64,000 bases of DNA from Candidatus Poribacteria bacterium (GCA_022827625.1 JAJEIE010000008.1:215537-279536), one strand, 5' to 3'. Positions 17,448 to 27,496 are shown, numbered from the stretch's first letter. The notes: generated by a model from the letters alone, not told the origin. Numbers and translations are program-made.

Positions 17448-18560
17448 CTACACCGTAAACGGTAGAAGCGCGATTGTCCCGTCGATCCGTCCCTCTGAGG
17501 TTTCAATTTGAACGCGACTTCCAGCGTCAGTGACCGCCATCCGTACGTAAGCCATAGCTATCGGTTTTTCGAGCGTTGGGGAGAAGGTGGAACTGGTAAT
17601 CCAACCCACCTCTTTATCCGCATTGAAAACCCGCGCACCGTGGCAAAGTTCAAAGGATTCTGCTGATGCAGAGATACCGTCAATTTCAATACCACGCAGT
17701 AAGCGATTGGGATGCCCTCGATACTTCATTCGGGCGACAATTTCTTGCCCAATATAGCACCCCTTTTCAAAATCAATAGCGTGTTCTAACTCCGCCTCAA
17801 GCGGGATGACAGCATCGGTGAGTTCGGTGCCATACCTTGGAATGCCCGCCTCAATCCGAAGCGATTCAAGGGCGTTCCAACCAACCGGTTGAACGTTAAA
17901 CCGTTCACCTGCATGCATCAGTCTTTCCCAGAGCGGCACCAATGCCGCAGCTGCCGTGTAAAGTGTATAACCGATCTCGCCAGTGGTGTCTGTTCTCACA
18001 CATACAGCGTTATAGTTGAACAGGGCATCCGCTTCATGAAAACGATTGTGGCGTTCAGGTAAGTCTGCGAGGTCATTCATACCCAACACGGATTGGACGA
18101 GGCCCGATGACGCGGGACCGTGGACAGCAATTGCCCCGGTTTCAGCAGTCAAATCAGAAATTTCTACATCGTCAGCGATGATGTATTTGTCCAATTCGTT
18201 GAAGAGGGTTTCCGTGGTCTCAGCGGCGGTGTCAATGCCAATCATATCTTTGAGAACGTAGACATTAAAATCTGCGATAATTTTGCCCCGATGTGTCAAG
18301 ACCATGGCATAAGTGCCTTGTCCAACTGATAGGCTTTCAACATCGTTGGAGATGATACGGTGTAGAAATTTTGCCCGATCTTCCCCGACGAATCGGTATC
18401 TGCCGCGATAGGATACATCTGCAATGCCGACGCTCTGCCTGACAGCATGATGTTCGGAAATTGGGTCGATAAACTGGGCAGCTACATGCCAATCGTCGTG
18501 CTTTTTGGCAAAGGTTGCCCCCAACTGTTCATGGATGTAATAGAGTGGTGTCGTCTTCAT
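17448..18560 (-). CDS. YgfZ/GcvT-like folate-binding protein
   Basis: 370 residues. The N-terminal part resembles aminomethyltransferase GcvT (GIADVSYRGRYRFVGEDRAK, HRIISNDVESL). The signature KGCYIGQEIVARMKYRG is the YgfZ-type motif, with the conserved Cys in K-G-C-Y-x-G-Q-E. YgfZ proteins bind tetrahydrofolate and support iron-sulfur enzymes; GcvT cleaves glycine. The KGCYxGQE motif favours YgfZ, while the length suits either. A folate role would fit the neighbouring one-carbon genes, but it is separated from them by the TatT/TatP pair. Confidence 0.8.
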   Translation of the reverse strand: MKTTPLYYIHEQLGATFAKKHDDWHVAAQFIDPISEHHAVRQSVGIADVSYRGRYRFVGEDRAKFLHRIISNDVESLSVGQGTYAMVLTHRGKIIADFNVYVLKDMIGIDTAAETTETLFNELDKYIIADDVEISDLTAETGAIAVHGPASSGLVQSVLGMNDLADLPERHNRFHEADALFNYNAVCVRTDTTGEIGYTLYTAAAALVPLWERLMHAGERFNVQPVGWNALESLRIEAGIPRYGTELTDAVIPLEAELEHAIDFEKGCYIGQEIVARMKYRGHPNRLLRGIEIDGISASAESFELCHGARVFNADKEVGWITSSTFSPTLEKPIAMAYVRMAVTDAGSRVQIETSEGRIDGTIALLPFTV

Positions 18561-18651
18561 TTGTCAACCTCTGATGAATGCCATGCGCGCATTCAGCGTT
18601 GATTTTCTAAAATTGGTAAGAACCTACTTCAGAATATGAATGGTTCCCAAA

Positions 18652-18707
18652 CAATTGGATGTCTGCAAGGACAACGGACGCAGCAGCTCAGATTCAATAG
18701 TTCAAAA
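18652..18707 (+). repeat. 56-bp interspersed repeat, copy B
   Basis: Same sequence family as 12331-12386 but on the opposite strand. It lies at the 3' edge of the Omp85 fusion gene and reaches its last codons. Confidence 0.85.
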
Positions 18708-21700
18708 AATGCGATCCAAACGCAAAATGATTTGCGGATCCCGTAGCGAGAACGAGGCACTAAGCGGTTCTGCGACTTCAAGAGCGACACTCCAAGGTGG
18801 GAGATCTCCTGACGGATCCATAAAAATGGAACACCCCACGCCGATTGCGGTGTTGAATTGTGCCGAGAGTTCGCCAAAGTCTGGAAATGCGACATCGTCG
18901 TCCCACCACGTCCTGCCTGAATCTAAGAAGCAGCTCAGCGTCCATCCAAATACAGCATCGGATTCTGAGAGAATTATCTCTTTGATAAACCGATACTCAA
19001 GGTTAACCAATAACCGATTATCTCCAGCAAACCTATTGAAACCGTAGCCACGCAGGTTAGCACCCCCACCAAGATGCAGAAGGCGTTGTGTGGGCAAGGG
19101 CGCGTCTGAAAAATCACCACCAACTCGGACATGCAGATGATGCGGACCGAACAATCGAGTATACCGCATCAACTCAAATTGATAGAGGTTGAACCCGTAG
19201 TCGCCTCTTACGATTTCGATGCCGAACTGTCCACGCCACCCACGTTGAGTGCGTTCATTTGCAGAAGAATAGGTATGGAAATGCCGTCTTGTGGTGGATT
19301 TGTGGTCTCGCGTATCAAAGGCGTAAATCAACGCAACACCTTCCAACACACCCCGATCAATTCGGGCATTGCCCCGTTTGATCTGGTTTCGATTTAAGTA
19401 ACTCCAATCCGTTGATTTGGAGAGATTATCGTGCGCTTCCGTTGTCAATTCGAGTCGTAGGTAGTGCCATTCGGCAGTTGCGTAAGTTATCCAGCCTTGA
19501 ATTCCCTGACGACGGTAATAATCCTGAAGGTCGAAACCGTAGTAGGCAGCACTCAGATTGATATTGCCGGAACGCAGAGAAGCATTTGAGCTAATGCCTG
19601 TGAGCTTATACACACTTGCGCCGACTTTGAGAGATTGCCGACGAAAAAAAATCTTTTCAAGCCCTGCGTGATAGTCCCACGTTTTACTGGAAATGCCACG
19701 GCTGATGGCACCGGAAAGTTGCTCTTTACCTGCGAGTTGGGTTGTGAGCTGGGTGGCGAGTGTTCCGCCTGCGCCGAGTACTAACCCATGAACACGATTG
19801 AATTGAAGGATCGGGAAGCCGGATGTGCTTGCGAGAGGTTGCTCCTCAATTTCAACAATCATGATGTTTTTTCCACCCTCGCGCTGGACCCGCCAATTCT
19901 GGATCGATTTGAAGTGCTCATTATTAGCGTTGAGTTGCCGGCGCATCTGATTTATTTTCGACTGTCCGAGGGAACGATGATAAATATCAGGCGTTTGTAA
20001 AGTCGATTTTTCGTCGGCATCCGCGGTCTTTATATTCAATGCCGCCAACAGTTCTGCGCGAGAGATTCGGTTATTTCCGGTGAAACGGACTTCATGTAAT
20101 GTACCCTCATTAATGGTAAAGGTCAGCACATCATTAACGATTTCGTAGGTAACCGTGGCGAACTCATACCCCCGATTTAAATAAAAATCAGCAATCAGTT
20201 GTTGCTTTAGCCAAACGCCATCAACAGCAAGATAGCCACTTTTTAAGTCGAACCACCTCCTGATGAATGCCGTAGGAAAACTCCGGTTTCCCTTAATCTT
20301 AATTTCACGAGCAAATATCGTAGGTGCTTCCGTGATTTTAATAAGCAGATCTATAGCTGCTGGACGTTCAACCGCTGCACCGTCGGCAGCAACTTGTTTC
20401 GTTTCCAAATGTGCATCTTGGAATCTATCTTGGTTCCCCAGTTCAGCAAGCAACCATGTGAGCTGTGCGCTTGTAACGACATCTCCAGGGCGAACAGGGA
20501 TCTGTTTCTCAACGACCTCAGGCGGCATCACAGTATTGCCCTCAATTTCAATGGATGCAACTCGGAATTGCGCTTCAGTTGCAAAGGTTTCAGCAGGGAA
20601 CGGTGACCGTCTCTCAAAGCGAAGGACTCCCATCGCTGGGGCAATGTATTCGGAAAGTGGGGCTGTATATTCATGCGGCAGATGGGGCCACCACGGATGC
20701 TCGTCGTAGTAAGTTGGTAACCAATAACTGTACTCCCGCTGTGTAGTAGCTGTGAGGTTCTGGGTATCCTTTGTAATAAGTTGTGCCTTACGGTGAATGT
20801 TAAAAAGTGATATATCTTTGAGCTGGGGCGAATTTTGTAAATTCATCTGAGCCGGTTTTTCCAGGGTTTCACGCGGGAATGCGATTTCAAGGGTCCAAGA
20901 AGTAGCGTTAATTTGTGTTGCCACCTCCGCATCTGAACTCCATGCGCGGTTTCCTTCAAAGGTAGTCTCCAGTGTTTGTTGATCCAAGGCGAGTTGGACG
21001 TCTGACGGTGCGAATTGGAAACTCGCCTCTCCGGGCTTACGAACCTGTTGGTCAAAGAGCGCACCAATTGGATTGATAACAAGGTGATGGTAAATATCGG
21101 TTCGGGGATTGGCATCAATTAGAATTTCAATGCACTCATCTTCCCAAATCGGCGAATCGCGCTGCGTCTGTGAGACACGAGGCAGGTGCGAATTCGGGAT
21201 ATGTGCGACCACACCGATATATAAATTTTGGTCATCCCACATCAAGAAAGTCTCAGTCAAATCGTTAGATGCCTCGGTGCCTTCAGCATTCTGAAACGCC
21301 GAGAGTGCACTGGCAGCTTGCCAGACGAGTTCAGACAAATTGCCATCAATAACAGGAGGCTTCTCTGTTCGCGGTACAGGATGCGCCGCGTTCAGCAGCG
21401 ACGCCGGTGCTGTATCTGTTTGGACGTTCCGTTGGTTTTCAGCAGGCATACTTTGTAACAGCGAGATGCCGTTAGTGGCTTTCAAACGAAATAGCGGGCC
21501 ACCATCATTAATAAGAGCGAGTGCGGTATCGCTTTCAATTTGTGCGGGTAGATTGATCACGACTTGCTGCTTTTCGCTTTCAAGCAGGGCATCAATAGCG
21601 TAATCTTTCGGGAGTTGCAAGAGGATGTTCCCACCTTGCGCAGTTATATCCATCGGTGCTGCAACACGGTCAAGGATAGTCAACTCAACCGCCCCATGCT

Positions 21701-22412
21701 GCGTCTCCAATTTGTTCTGACCGCGGGTCAACAAAATCTTGCCTTTGATGCTTCCACTTGTTAGGTTCACATTATAGTTACCTAAGGTTTCATTTAAGTG
21801 GACATCACCCGTCTCCGTTTTAATCTCTATCTTCCCACGAATACCGTGAAGTCGGACCTCTCCTGCCTTCGATTGAAGTTTAACGGAGACATCTGAAGGC
21901 GTTTTGATTGTACACTTCAACCGGAGTTGCCCTTGGAATGTTGCTGGTAGATTCTCAATACTGGAAAATGGAACTGGGGCTGCCTGGGTGCCATCGTCTC
22001 CGGGGAGTTGGACTTTCAACTGAAGGATGCCGTTATCTTTGGTGCCTGTTACAGAGATGTTATCCAGGTAGCTGCGGAGAGCGAGGTCGTGTCCGGTATG
22101 TGTGGCTTGCGTCTCTTTTTCAAGGGTAACGCTAATCAGATCTGCCGCTGTGGCGACGCATTCGATGTCTCCCGCTATATCCACATTCAGGTTTATCTGA
22201 TAAACATCTTCAAAACTAAAGGTATGCGACGATGTTGTCCGCAATGCCGCTTTCTGTGCTTCAGTGATTGGTTCGGCCGCAATTGCGTTAGGTGTACGGC
22301 TCTCAACATCAGGATCCACTGCGTATGTAGGATGGACGAGTAGATTCAACACGAGCATGCGTGTGAGAAATAGAAAGAGATTGGGGAGAACGGCGCGAGA
22401 TAGGAGTGACAT
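18702..22412 (-). CDS. Omp85 barrel fused to DUF4097-like and CBM9-like modules
   Basis: 1236 residues with a signal peptide (cleavage near residue 31, PTYA). Order of parts: DUF4097-like beta-repeat region, about 60-320 (LHGIRGKIEIKTETGDVHL, LINDGGPLFRLKATNGISLL); CBM9-like beta-sandwich, about 345-560 (PPVIDGNLSELVW, WDDQNLYIGVVA, WEDECIEILIDA); three POTRA-like domains, about 616-695, 700-771 and 772-858; and a 16-strand-type barrel, about 865-1236, with GGGANLRGYGFNRFAGD (the VRGF/Y element) and a terminal Phe. Omp85 proteins insert or export proteins and lipids; an N-terminal carbohydrate-binding module in front of POTRAs is unusual. All modules are in one uninterrupted frame, so this is a fusion and not an artefact of adjacent genes. 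Confidence 0.85.
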   Translation of the reverse strand: MSLLSRAVLPNLFLFLTRMLVLNLLVHPTYAVDPDVESRTPNAIAAEPITEAQKAALRTTSSHTFSFEDVYQINLNVDIAGDIECVATAADLISVTLEKETQATHTGHDLALRSYLDNISVTGTKDNGILQLKVQLPGDDGTQAAPVPFSSIENLPATFQGQLRLKCTIKTPSDVSVKLQSKAGEVRLHGIRGKIEIKTETGDVHLNETLGNYNVNLTSGSIKGKILLTRGQNKLETQHGAVELTILDRVAAPMDITAQGGNILLQLPKDYAIDALLESEKQQVVINLPAQIESDTALALINDGGPLFRLKATNGISLLQSMPAENQRNVQTDTAPASLLNAAHPVPRTEKPPVIDGNLSELVWQAASALSAFQNAEGTEASNDLTETFLMWDDQNLYIGVVAHIPNSHLPRVSQTQRDSPIWEDECIEILIDANPRTDIYHHLVINPIGALFDQQVRKPGEASFQFAPSDVQLALDQQTLETTFEGNRAWSSDAEVATQINATSWTLEIAFPRETLEKPAQMNLQNSPQLKDISLFNIHRKAQLITKDTQNLTATTQREYSYWLPTYYDEHPWWPHLPHEYTAPLSEYIAPAMGVLRFERRSPFPAETFATEAQFRVASIEIEGNTVMPPEVVEKQIPVRPGDVVTSAQLTWLLAELGNQDRFQDAHLETKQVAADGAAVERPAAIDLLIKITEAPTIFAREIKIKGNRSFPTAFIRRWFDLKSGYLAVDGVWLKQQLIADFYLNRGYEFATVTYEIVNDVLTFTINEGTLHEVRFTGNNRISRAELLAALNIKTADADEKSTLQTPDIYHRSLGQSKINQMRRQLNANNEHFKSIQNWRVQREGGKNIMIVEIEEQPLASTSGFPILQFNRVHGLVLGAGGTLATQLTTQLAGKEQLSGAISRGISSKTWDYHAGLEKIFFRRQSLKVGASVYKLTGISSNASLRSGNINLSAAYYGFDLQDYYRRQGIQGWITYATAEWHYLRLELTTEAHDNLSKSTDWSYLNRNQIKRGNARIDRGVLEGVALIYAFDTRDHKSTTRRHFHTYSSANERTQRGWRGQFGIEIVRGDYGFNLYQFELMRYTRLFGPHHLHVRVGGDFSDAPLPTQRLLHLGGGANLRGYGFNRFAGDNRLLVNLEYRFIKEIILSESDAVFGWTLSCFLDSGRTWWDDDVAFPDFGELSAQFNTAIGVGCSIFMDPSGDLPPWSVALEVAEPLSASFSLRDPQIILRLDRIF

Positions 22413-22488
22413 TCCGAGACAATTCCTCTACAATTTTAGCATACATCGCAGTGTAATATCGGCATGAAAAGCGTCCCTACAGATTTCC

Positions 22489-22517
22489 TTGACATATTTT
22501 AAATAATACTTTATACT
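22489..22517 (+). promoter_or_regulatory. Consensus-like sigma70 promoter
   Basis: TTGACA, 17-nt spacer, TATACT. It lies about 130 bp upstream of the isomerase ATG at 22650 in an otherwise empty AT-rich gap. Confidence 0.65.
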
Positions 22518-22649
22518 TATTAGAAAAGTCAAGGAGTTTTTTCGTATCCTTCATAGCAATCGCAACGTTTCAATTAGCGGAGAGAAATACCATTATTGTC
22601 TGACCTAATGACGAAGACAATCCGAAAACGCTGCGCATAGGAGAAGAAA

Positions 22650-23702
22650 ATGAGTGAATCTGTCAAAGGGGCAACAGAATACTGTTTCTCTTTTGGACCA
22701 TGGAACATACACGAGGGAGCAGACCCTTTTGGGCCCCCTGTTCGGGAATCGTTCAGTTTTGATAAGAAAGTCGGATTTTACAGAGATCTCGGTTTCGTTG
22801 GCATTCAATTTCATGATGATGACATTGTTCCTGATATTGATGAGAAAACATACGCCGAATTGATAGAGCAGACGAAAAAGGTTAAGACGCAACTGGATGG
22901 TGAAGGACTAACAGCAGAGGTGGTCGCACCACGACTGTGGGAATCTCCACAGACGATAGATGGTGCTTATACATCGAATTCCGCCAAAGAACGACAATAC
23001 GCGCTCGAACGCTCAAAACGGTGTGTGGATATTGCTAATGAGATTGGGTGCAAGAACCTTGTACTCTGGCTTGCGCGCGAAGGCACTTATATTCGAGAAA
23101 CGAAATCATCGGCGGATGCCGTTGGACAGATTCTTGATGCGATTAACGTGCTACTTGAATACGATTCAGAAATCCGCATTCTCATTGAGCCGAAACCTAA
23201 TGAACCGATGGACATCGCCTACATCCCAACGATTGGGCATGCTATCGGTTTAGCGTATGCCAGCAACGCACCGGAGCGTGTTGGTGGGTTAATTGAGAGT
23301 GCGCACGCTATTCTTGCAGGATTAGAACCCTCCGATGAAATGGGGTATGCCCTTCACCATAAAAAACTCTGGAGTGTCCATCTTAACGACCAGAACGGTC
23401 TAAAATTCGACCAAGATAAGGCATTCGGTTCAGTCAATCTACGACGTGCATTTAATCAGGTCCGCGTGCTTGAAGAAAACGGATACGGCAGAAATGGTGA
23501 ATTCATAGGGCTGGATGTGAAAGTTATGCGAACACAACCGCGCGAAATCTCAACAAAACATTTATTGAGTAGCCGCCGAACTTTTCTAAATCTACTCGAA
23601 AAGGTCCGAACATTTGATAAAAAGATCGAGCAGGAGTTTATTGAATCTCGAGACTATGAGGGTTTGGATTTCTATATTCTTGAACACCTGCTGGGTGCAT
23701 AA
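22650..23702 (+). CDS. Xylose-isomerase-like TIM-barrel protein
   Basis: 350 residues. The family isomerises aldoses and ketoses through two divalent metals. Visible elements are FSFDKKVGFYRDLGFVGIQF near the N-terminus, NLVLWLAREG, and ILIEPKPNEPMD, which matches the metal-binding Glu loop of xylose isomerases (EPKP). Also seen: LWSVHLNDQNGLKFDQD. It is shorter than classic XylA (about 440) and closer to the rhamnose/xylose isomerase-like group, so the true sugar is uncertain. AGGAGAAGAAA precedes the ATG. Confidence 0.8.
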   Translation: MSESVKGATEYCFSFGPWNIHEGADPFGPPVRESFSFDKKVGFYRDLGFVGIQFHDDDIVPDIDEKTYAELIEQTKKVKTQLDGEGLTAEVVAPRLWESPQTIDGAYTSNSAKERQYALERSKRCVDIANEIGCKNLVLWLAREGTYIRETKSSADAVGQILDAINVLLEYDSEIRILIEPKPNEPMDIAYIPTIGHAIGLAYASNAPERVGGLIESAHAILAGLEPSDEMGYALHHKKLWSVHLNDQNGLKFDQDKAFGSVNLRRAFNQVRVLEENGYGRNGEFIGLDVKVMRTQPREISTKHLLSSRRTFLNLLEKVRTFDKKIEQEFIESRDYEGLDFYILEHLLGA

Positions 23703-23787
23703 GGTTATCGGAAATACGCGTGCGTTGTTCATGTAAGACCCATTATAATTCAATGAAGAATAAAGGCGGCAGAGGACAAAAACAGAA

Positions 23788-24438
23788 ATGATAACGGATA
23801 AGAGCCCTCTACCTGAGGCGACCGGACCGTGTTATCAAGCAGTGCTGCTTGTCGGTCCACCGGGTGTTGGTAAGGGAACACAAGGGAAGATGCTGGCGCA
23901 AATTCCAGGTATTTTCCACATCTCCAGCGGAGACATGTTCCGCGAACTTGATCGCAATTCAAAATTCGGGCGAATTTTCCAAGAATACGCAGGCATCGGT
24001 AAGTTAGTTCCAGATGATATGACCATCAAAATCTGGCAAGACTACATGGCGGCGAAAATACGGGACGAGGTATACAACCCTAAAAGCGACCTGCTCATTC
24101 TTGATGGGATCCCACGCAACATCACACAAGCAAATTTGATGGCACCTTTTGTACAGGTTTTTAAAGTCATCTACATGGTTTGCGAAGATCGAGAAGTGAT
24201 GTTTAAACGGATTCGCGGACGCTCGTTGAAAGAGCACCGCATTGACGATGCCGAAGAACTGGTGGTTCGGTATCGATGGGACGTTTATAAACGCGAAACG
24301 GAACCGCTGATCGACTACTACCCACAAGAACGGGTTCGGATTGTGGATGCGAACACTATTGCTTCTGATGTACTTCACCAAATCTTATCGGCAATCGTCC
24401 CTGTTCAGAAGAAGTACTTCGAGCCACCCGTGATGTAA
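23788..24438 (+). CDS. adk: Adenylate kinase family nucleotide kinase
   Basis: 216 residues. P-loop GPPGVGKGTQGKML (about 28-41), then SSGDMFREL for nucleotide binding, DGIPRNITQ in place of the usual DGFPRT, and RIRGRSLKEHRIDD as a short lid. It catalyses phosphate exchange between NTP and AMP or a related NMP. The short lid without the zinc cysteines and the DGIPR change leave room for a different NMP preference. The stop codon is followed at once by a copy of the MITE-like repeat. Confidence 0.82.
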   Translation: MITDKSPLPEATGPCYQAVLLVGPPGVGKGTQGKMLAQIPGIFHISSGDMFRELDRNSKFGRIFQEYAGIGKLVPDDMTIKIWQDYMAAKIRDEVYNPKSDLLILDGIPRNITQANLMAPFVQVFKVIYMVCEDREVMFKRIRGRSLKEHRIDDAEELVVRYRWDVYKRETEPLIDYYPQERVRIVDANTIASDVLHQILSAIVPVQKKYFEPPVM

Positions 24439-24562
24439 ATGGTTGTTAGTTATAAGTTTTTAGTGATGCGTCAGAAGTCTTTTCGTAACAATTCACGCCT
24501 TCTTGGAATATTCCAAGTTTGGGACGATTACTACTAACAGCCCCTTACCTAAAAACTAACCC
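24439..24562. repeat. MITE-like compound repeat, copy 1
   Basis: Outer arms GGTTGTTAGTTATAAG and CTAAAAACTAACCC flank a core GTAACAATTCACGCC with TTCTTGGAATATTCCAAG. The core matches copies at 39070-39214 and 41744-41902. It begins directly after the adk stop. Confidence 0.7.
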
Positions 24563-24574
24563 AAAATTCCATAT

Positions 24575-26278
24575 TCAATCAAGACGTTGATAGAGACGGA
24601 GTTCAGGATGTGCAAGTGCCCGCATAGGAAATGGGGCACCTGTATCAGATATCTGAATGCCTAAAAATTGCGGTGTACGCTTAAAGGTCTTGGACAATAC
24701 GTAAGGGCTTTCTACCCCTAAAATCCGATCGTAAAATGCGAGTGTCCCTTCCACGGCGATCCCGCTGAGAGGATACCAATCCTGCTCTTGATAATCCTTG
24801 GGCTGCTTTTGGTATTTTTCGAAAACCTCAAGGTCCGGCATGAGGATAAGGACCCACGCCGCCGCTTCATCCGTCACTTCTAAATCTACTTCAGGGAGAA
24901 GCCAGTCGAATAAGACCTCTGGGGCACGAACGATAATCTCTTCTGGTGGAACGTGTGCTGTTATCCATTCAGCAGCTGCAATGCGTGTCGGTTGTGTTGT
25001 CAAAACAGAGGCAAAAGCAGCCGTATAAACCGATGCATAAAGTACGACAATCCCTCCCACAACTGTTGCAACCCATTTTCCAAAGACACCTGACCCGCCT
25101 GCTCTGGCAGGGCTTTTAGAGCCTCTCATCTTTTTCTGATGTCCGAACTCGAAAAGTGCTTCAATAGCACTTGGCAAGTATACAAGCGCAGCTGCAGCGA
25201 AGACAGTCAGGACTGGATAGAGTATCAGCAAATGACGCGCGAACTTGACTTTATGTACCCCGATAAAGAGTAGATACGGAATAACGAAGGCAAGTAAGGC
25301 GAACGTTACTGTAGGGGACCCGCCGATTTCTCGTCTCAGCGAAAAGATACCGCGCAGGACACCCAAACCGACAAGGAGCGCGAGCGGCAATCCCATACCC
25401 CATTTCAAGAGGGTCCACAAGTAGGTAAACCGCTGTAGCCACCCCGCATCACCCGTTGAAATGAGACCGAAGTGTCCTTGATGATAGTGGATCGCCTCAT
25501 ACCAGAAATCAGTAAAGAAAAGATTCCATGTTGGTGAAACCAGATCCATTAACCAGTAGGGACAGAGGAGTGTGAAGGTTAGCGCAGAAACGCCGATGAC
25601 TGTCGCGAGTCTCTTATAGAATCCGGTGCTACCCATGAAACATAACAGAGAAAAACCGCAAAAGACAGTCGTGAACTTGACTGCAAACCCGAATCCGGCG
25701 ACAATACCGAGCCATACCGCGGTCTGGAAGGGCAGTGCATCCGAAGAAGAACGCGAACGTGTTACAAGATAGAGGAACAGTGTCACACAAAAGGTCGCTG
25801 GAATGTCAACGAGTGCGAAACGCGACTCGTTGGTGGCGTGTAACATTGCAACAGCGAGCAATCCAGCTGCGATTTGTCCGATCCGCCTGTTGTAACACCG
25901 CAGCCCGAGGCGATAGGTAAACCAGAGCGTTGCCGTTGATAATAAGACATTAACACACCGTGCCAACAAAATCACCCGGGTTTCTGTTAGATGCAAACCG
26001 CCGAACGACAGCAGTTTACCTATCAGCGCGATGAGGTAGAACCACGCTGTTCCGGGCCAGTTGTAGGTTTGCGGGACGGTTGCAAAGTGAACGAGGTTCA
26101 GCACATCTTGTGCAATTATGACCTCACGCGGATCTGGAGAGTCAGGCAATCCGACGTTTATACCGATGAAACGGAGCGCGAAACCGATGGCAAGAATTGA
26201 AGGTAAAATAAGGTGAGCAGCAAATTTTAAACTGTTTGTTAGCCCGAAGCGGTTCGTCACTGGCATAAGCGATTTCAT
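24575..26278 (-). CDS. GT39-like membrane glycosyltransferase
   Basis: 567 residues with about nine to eleven membrane helices. The N-terminal loop DSPDPREVIIAQDVL follows the first helix, where GT39/PMT-2 (ArnT-like) enzymes have their acidic catalytic residues. ESRFALVDIPATFCVTLFLY is the typical second conserved segment. These proteins move sugar from a lipid-phosphate donor to an acceptor on the outer face of the inner membrane. It starts 11 bp after the end of a GNAT gene, so the three may be cotranscribed. Confidence 0.78.
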   Translation of the reverse strand: MKSLMPVTNRFGLTNSLKFAAHLILPSILAIGFALRFIGINVGLPDSPDPREVIIAQDVLNLVHFATVPQTYNWPGTAWFYLIALIGKLLSFGGLHLTETRVILLARCVNVLLSTATLWFTYRLGLRCYNRRIGQIAAGLLAVAMLHATNESRFALVDIPATFCVTLFLYLVTRSRSSSDALPFQTAVWLGIVAGFGFAVKFTTVFCGFSLLCFMGSTGFYKRLATVIGVSALTFTLLCPYWLMDLVSPTWNLFFTDFWYEAIHYHQGHFGLISTGDAGWLQRFTYLWTLLKWGMGLPLALLVGLGVLRGIFSLRREIGGSPTVTFALLAFVIPYLLFIGVHKVKFARHLLILYPVLTVFAAAALVYLPSAIEALFEFGHQKKMRGSKSPARAGGSGVFGKWVATVVGGIVVLYASVYTAAFASVLTTQPTRIAAAEWITAHVPPEEIIVRAPEVLFDWLLPEVDLEVTDEAAAWVLILMPDLEVFEKYQKQPKDYQEQDWYPLSGIAVEGTLAFYDRILGVESPYVLSKTFKRTPQFLGIQISDTGAPFPMRALAHPELRLYQRLD

Positions 26279-26289
26279 CTTTTACGCAA

Positions 26290-26832
26290 TCACACCATGG
26301 GGGTATCGGGAATACCCAGTTTTTCAAAAATTAAGCGCCAACGTTCTCCATGATTTTCGCCTGCATTAACGGGAACAAATCCCAAGTTGAGATAATTTTT
26401 GATGGCGGGCAGTCGAAAGTCGTCGGTATCCAGCATCACATAAGCCGCGCGCCGCGCTTTAAAATAGTGCAGAAGGAACACGGTGAGCCACTTGCCGAGC
26501 TTATATCCCCTGTGTTCCGGAAGCACTGCGAGCATGTCAATGTAGCCAATCCTTTTACCGCGGCGTTCTCTATTCCATGCACATGCCGTGCCTATGGGGA
26601 GGTCTTCATAGGTAGCAAAGAGGAACCCGTTCGGATCGAAAGCGGGTTGGCTGATAACATTGGTATACGTATCTTGGGCAGTTCTGCCTTGGTCCACAAA
26701 TGCAATATCCATTATGCGTGCCCAATGCACTTCGTCGCCTTTCTGATAGGTTCGGATATGATAGCCATCAGGACACTGGAGTTTCGGTAGATGCTCCAAA
26801 TCCTGCAGACCCATTTTGAGTTGGTCTTCCAT
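26290..26832 (-). CDS. GNAT N-acetyltransferase (tandem copy 1)
   Basis: 180 residues with a GNAT fold. The acetyl-CoA loop lies in MLAVLPEHRGYKLGKWL (variant of Q/RxxGxG/A), followed by VMLDTDDFRLPAIKNYLNLG. It is clearly a paralogue of the next gene upstream (26840-27436): both share YLNLGF, DTDDFR and GTACAW. The substrate is unknown. Confidence 0.83.
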   Translation of the reverse strand: MEDQLKMGLQDLEHLPKLQCPDGYHIRTYQKGDEVHWARIMDIAFVDQGRTAQDTYTNVISQPAFDPNGFLFATYEDLPIGTACAWNRERRGKRIGYIDMLAVLPEHRGYKLGKWLTVFLLHYFKARRAAYVMLDTDDFRLPAIKNYLNLGFVPVNAGENHGERWRLIFEKLGIPDTPMV

Positions 26833-26839
26833 TTCGCAC

Positions 26840-27436
26840 CTAAGCTGCGACTTTCGTCCAGAGTTCGTCAGGGAGCAACTTTCGGACGTTTTCGATTTGT
26901 GATGTCATCGGTGGTAGCTTTAATTTTTCAAAGAGATTTTGCCACCGTTCGGATTGTCCCTCTTCAACATAGACGGGTATGAACCCTAAATTGAGATAGG
27001 TTTTAACAGCAGGGATGCGAAAGTCATCGGTATCCAGCATGGCACTTCTGAATCCATTATCCCGAAAATAGTGAAGGACGGCAAGTGAGACCCATTTTCC
27101 GAGTTTATGTCCGGTATGTTCAGCAACAACCCCGACCATGTGGACGTACCCGACCTCCTTTTCATCCACAGATTGCCGCCATGCGCAAGCGGTACCAACG
27201 GGAATACCACGATATGTTGCGAAGTAGAATCCGTCCGGAAGAAACACATCTCTCCCTGTAATCTGGTCCCGCGTATCTTGTGCGGTGCGTTCCCTACCGC
27301 CAAACGAGTCGCTGATAATACGCGCCCAATGCGCTTCATCGCCTTCAAGGTAAGTGCGCATACCATAGCCTACTGGAAGTTCCAGTTTCGGCAAATTTTC
27401 TAAACTGGGACGTACCATTCTGAGCTGCCTTGGCAT
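26840..27436 (-). CDS. GNAT N-acetyltransferase (tandem copy 2)
   Basis: 198 residues, paralogue of the gene that follows it 7 bp downstream. Acetyl-CoA loop VVAEHTGHKLGKWVS, then MLDTDDFRIPAVKTYLNLGF. The C-terminus is about 18 residues longer than its twin. GGAG precedes the ATG, and a promoter lies at 27497-27525. Confidence 0.83.
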   Translation of the reverse strand: MPRQLRMVRPSLENLPKLELPVGYGMRTYLEGDEAHWARIISDSFGGRERTAQDTRDQITGRDVFLPDGFYFATYRGIPVGTACAWRQSVDEKEVGYVHMVGVVAEHTGHKLGKWVSLAVLHYFRDNGFRSAMLDTDDFRIPAVKTYLNLGFIPVYVEEGQSERWQNLFEKLKLPPMTSQIENVRKLLPDELWTKVAA

Positions 27437-27496
27437 CTGCTACTCCTTTTGCGGTGCTGTTGCAAGGTTTGCAATAGATTTGCTGGTTTTGCCATA

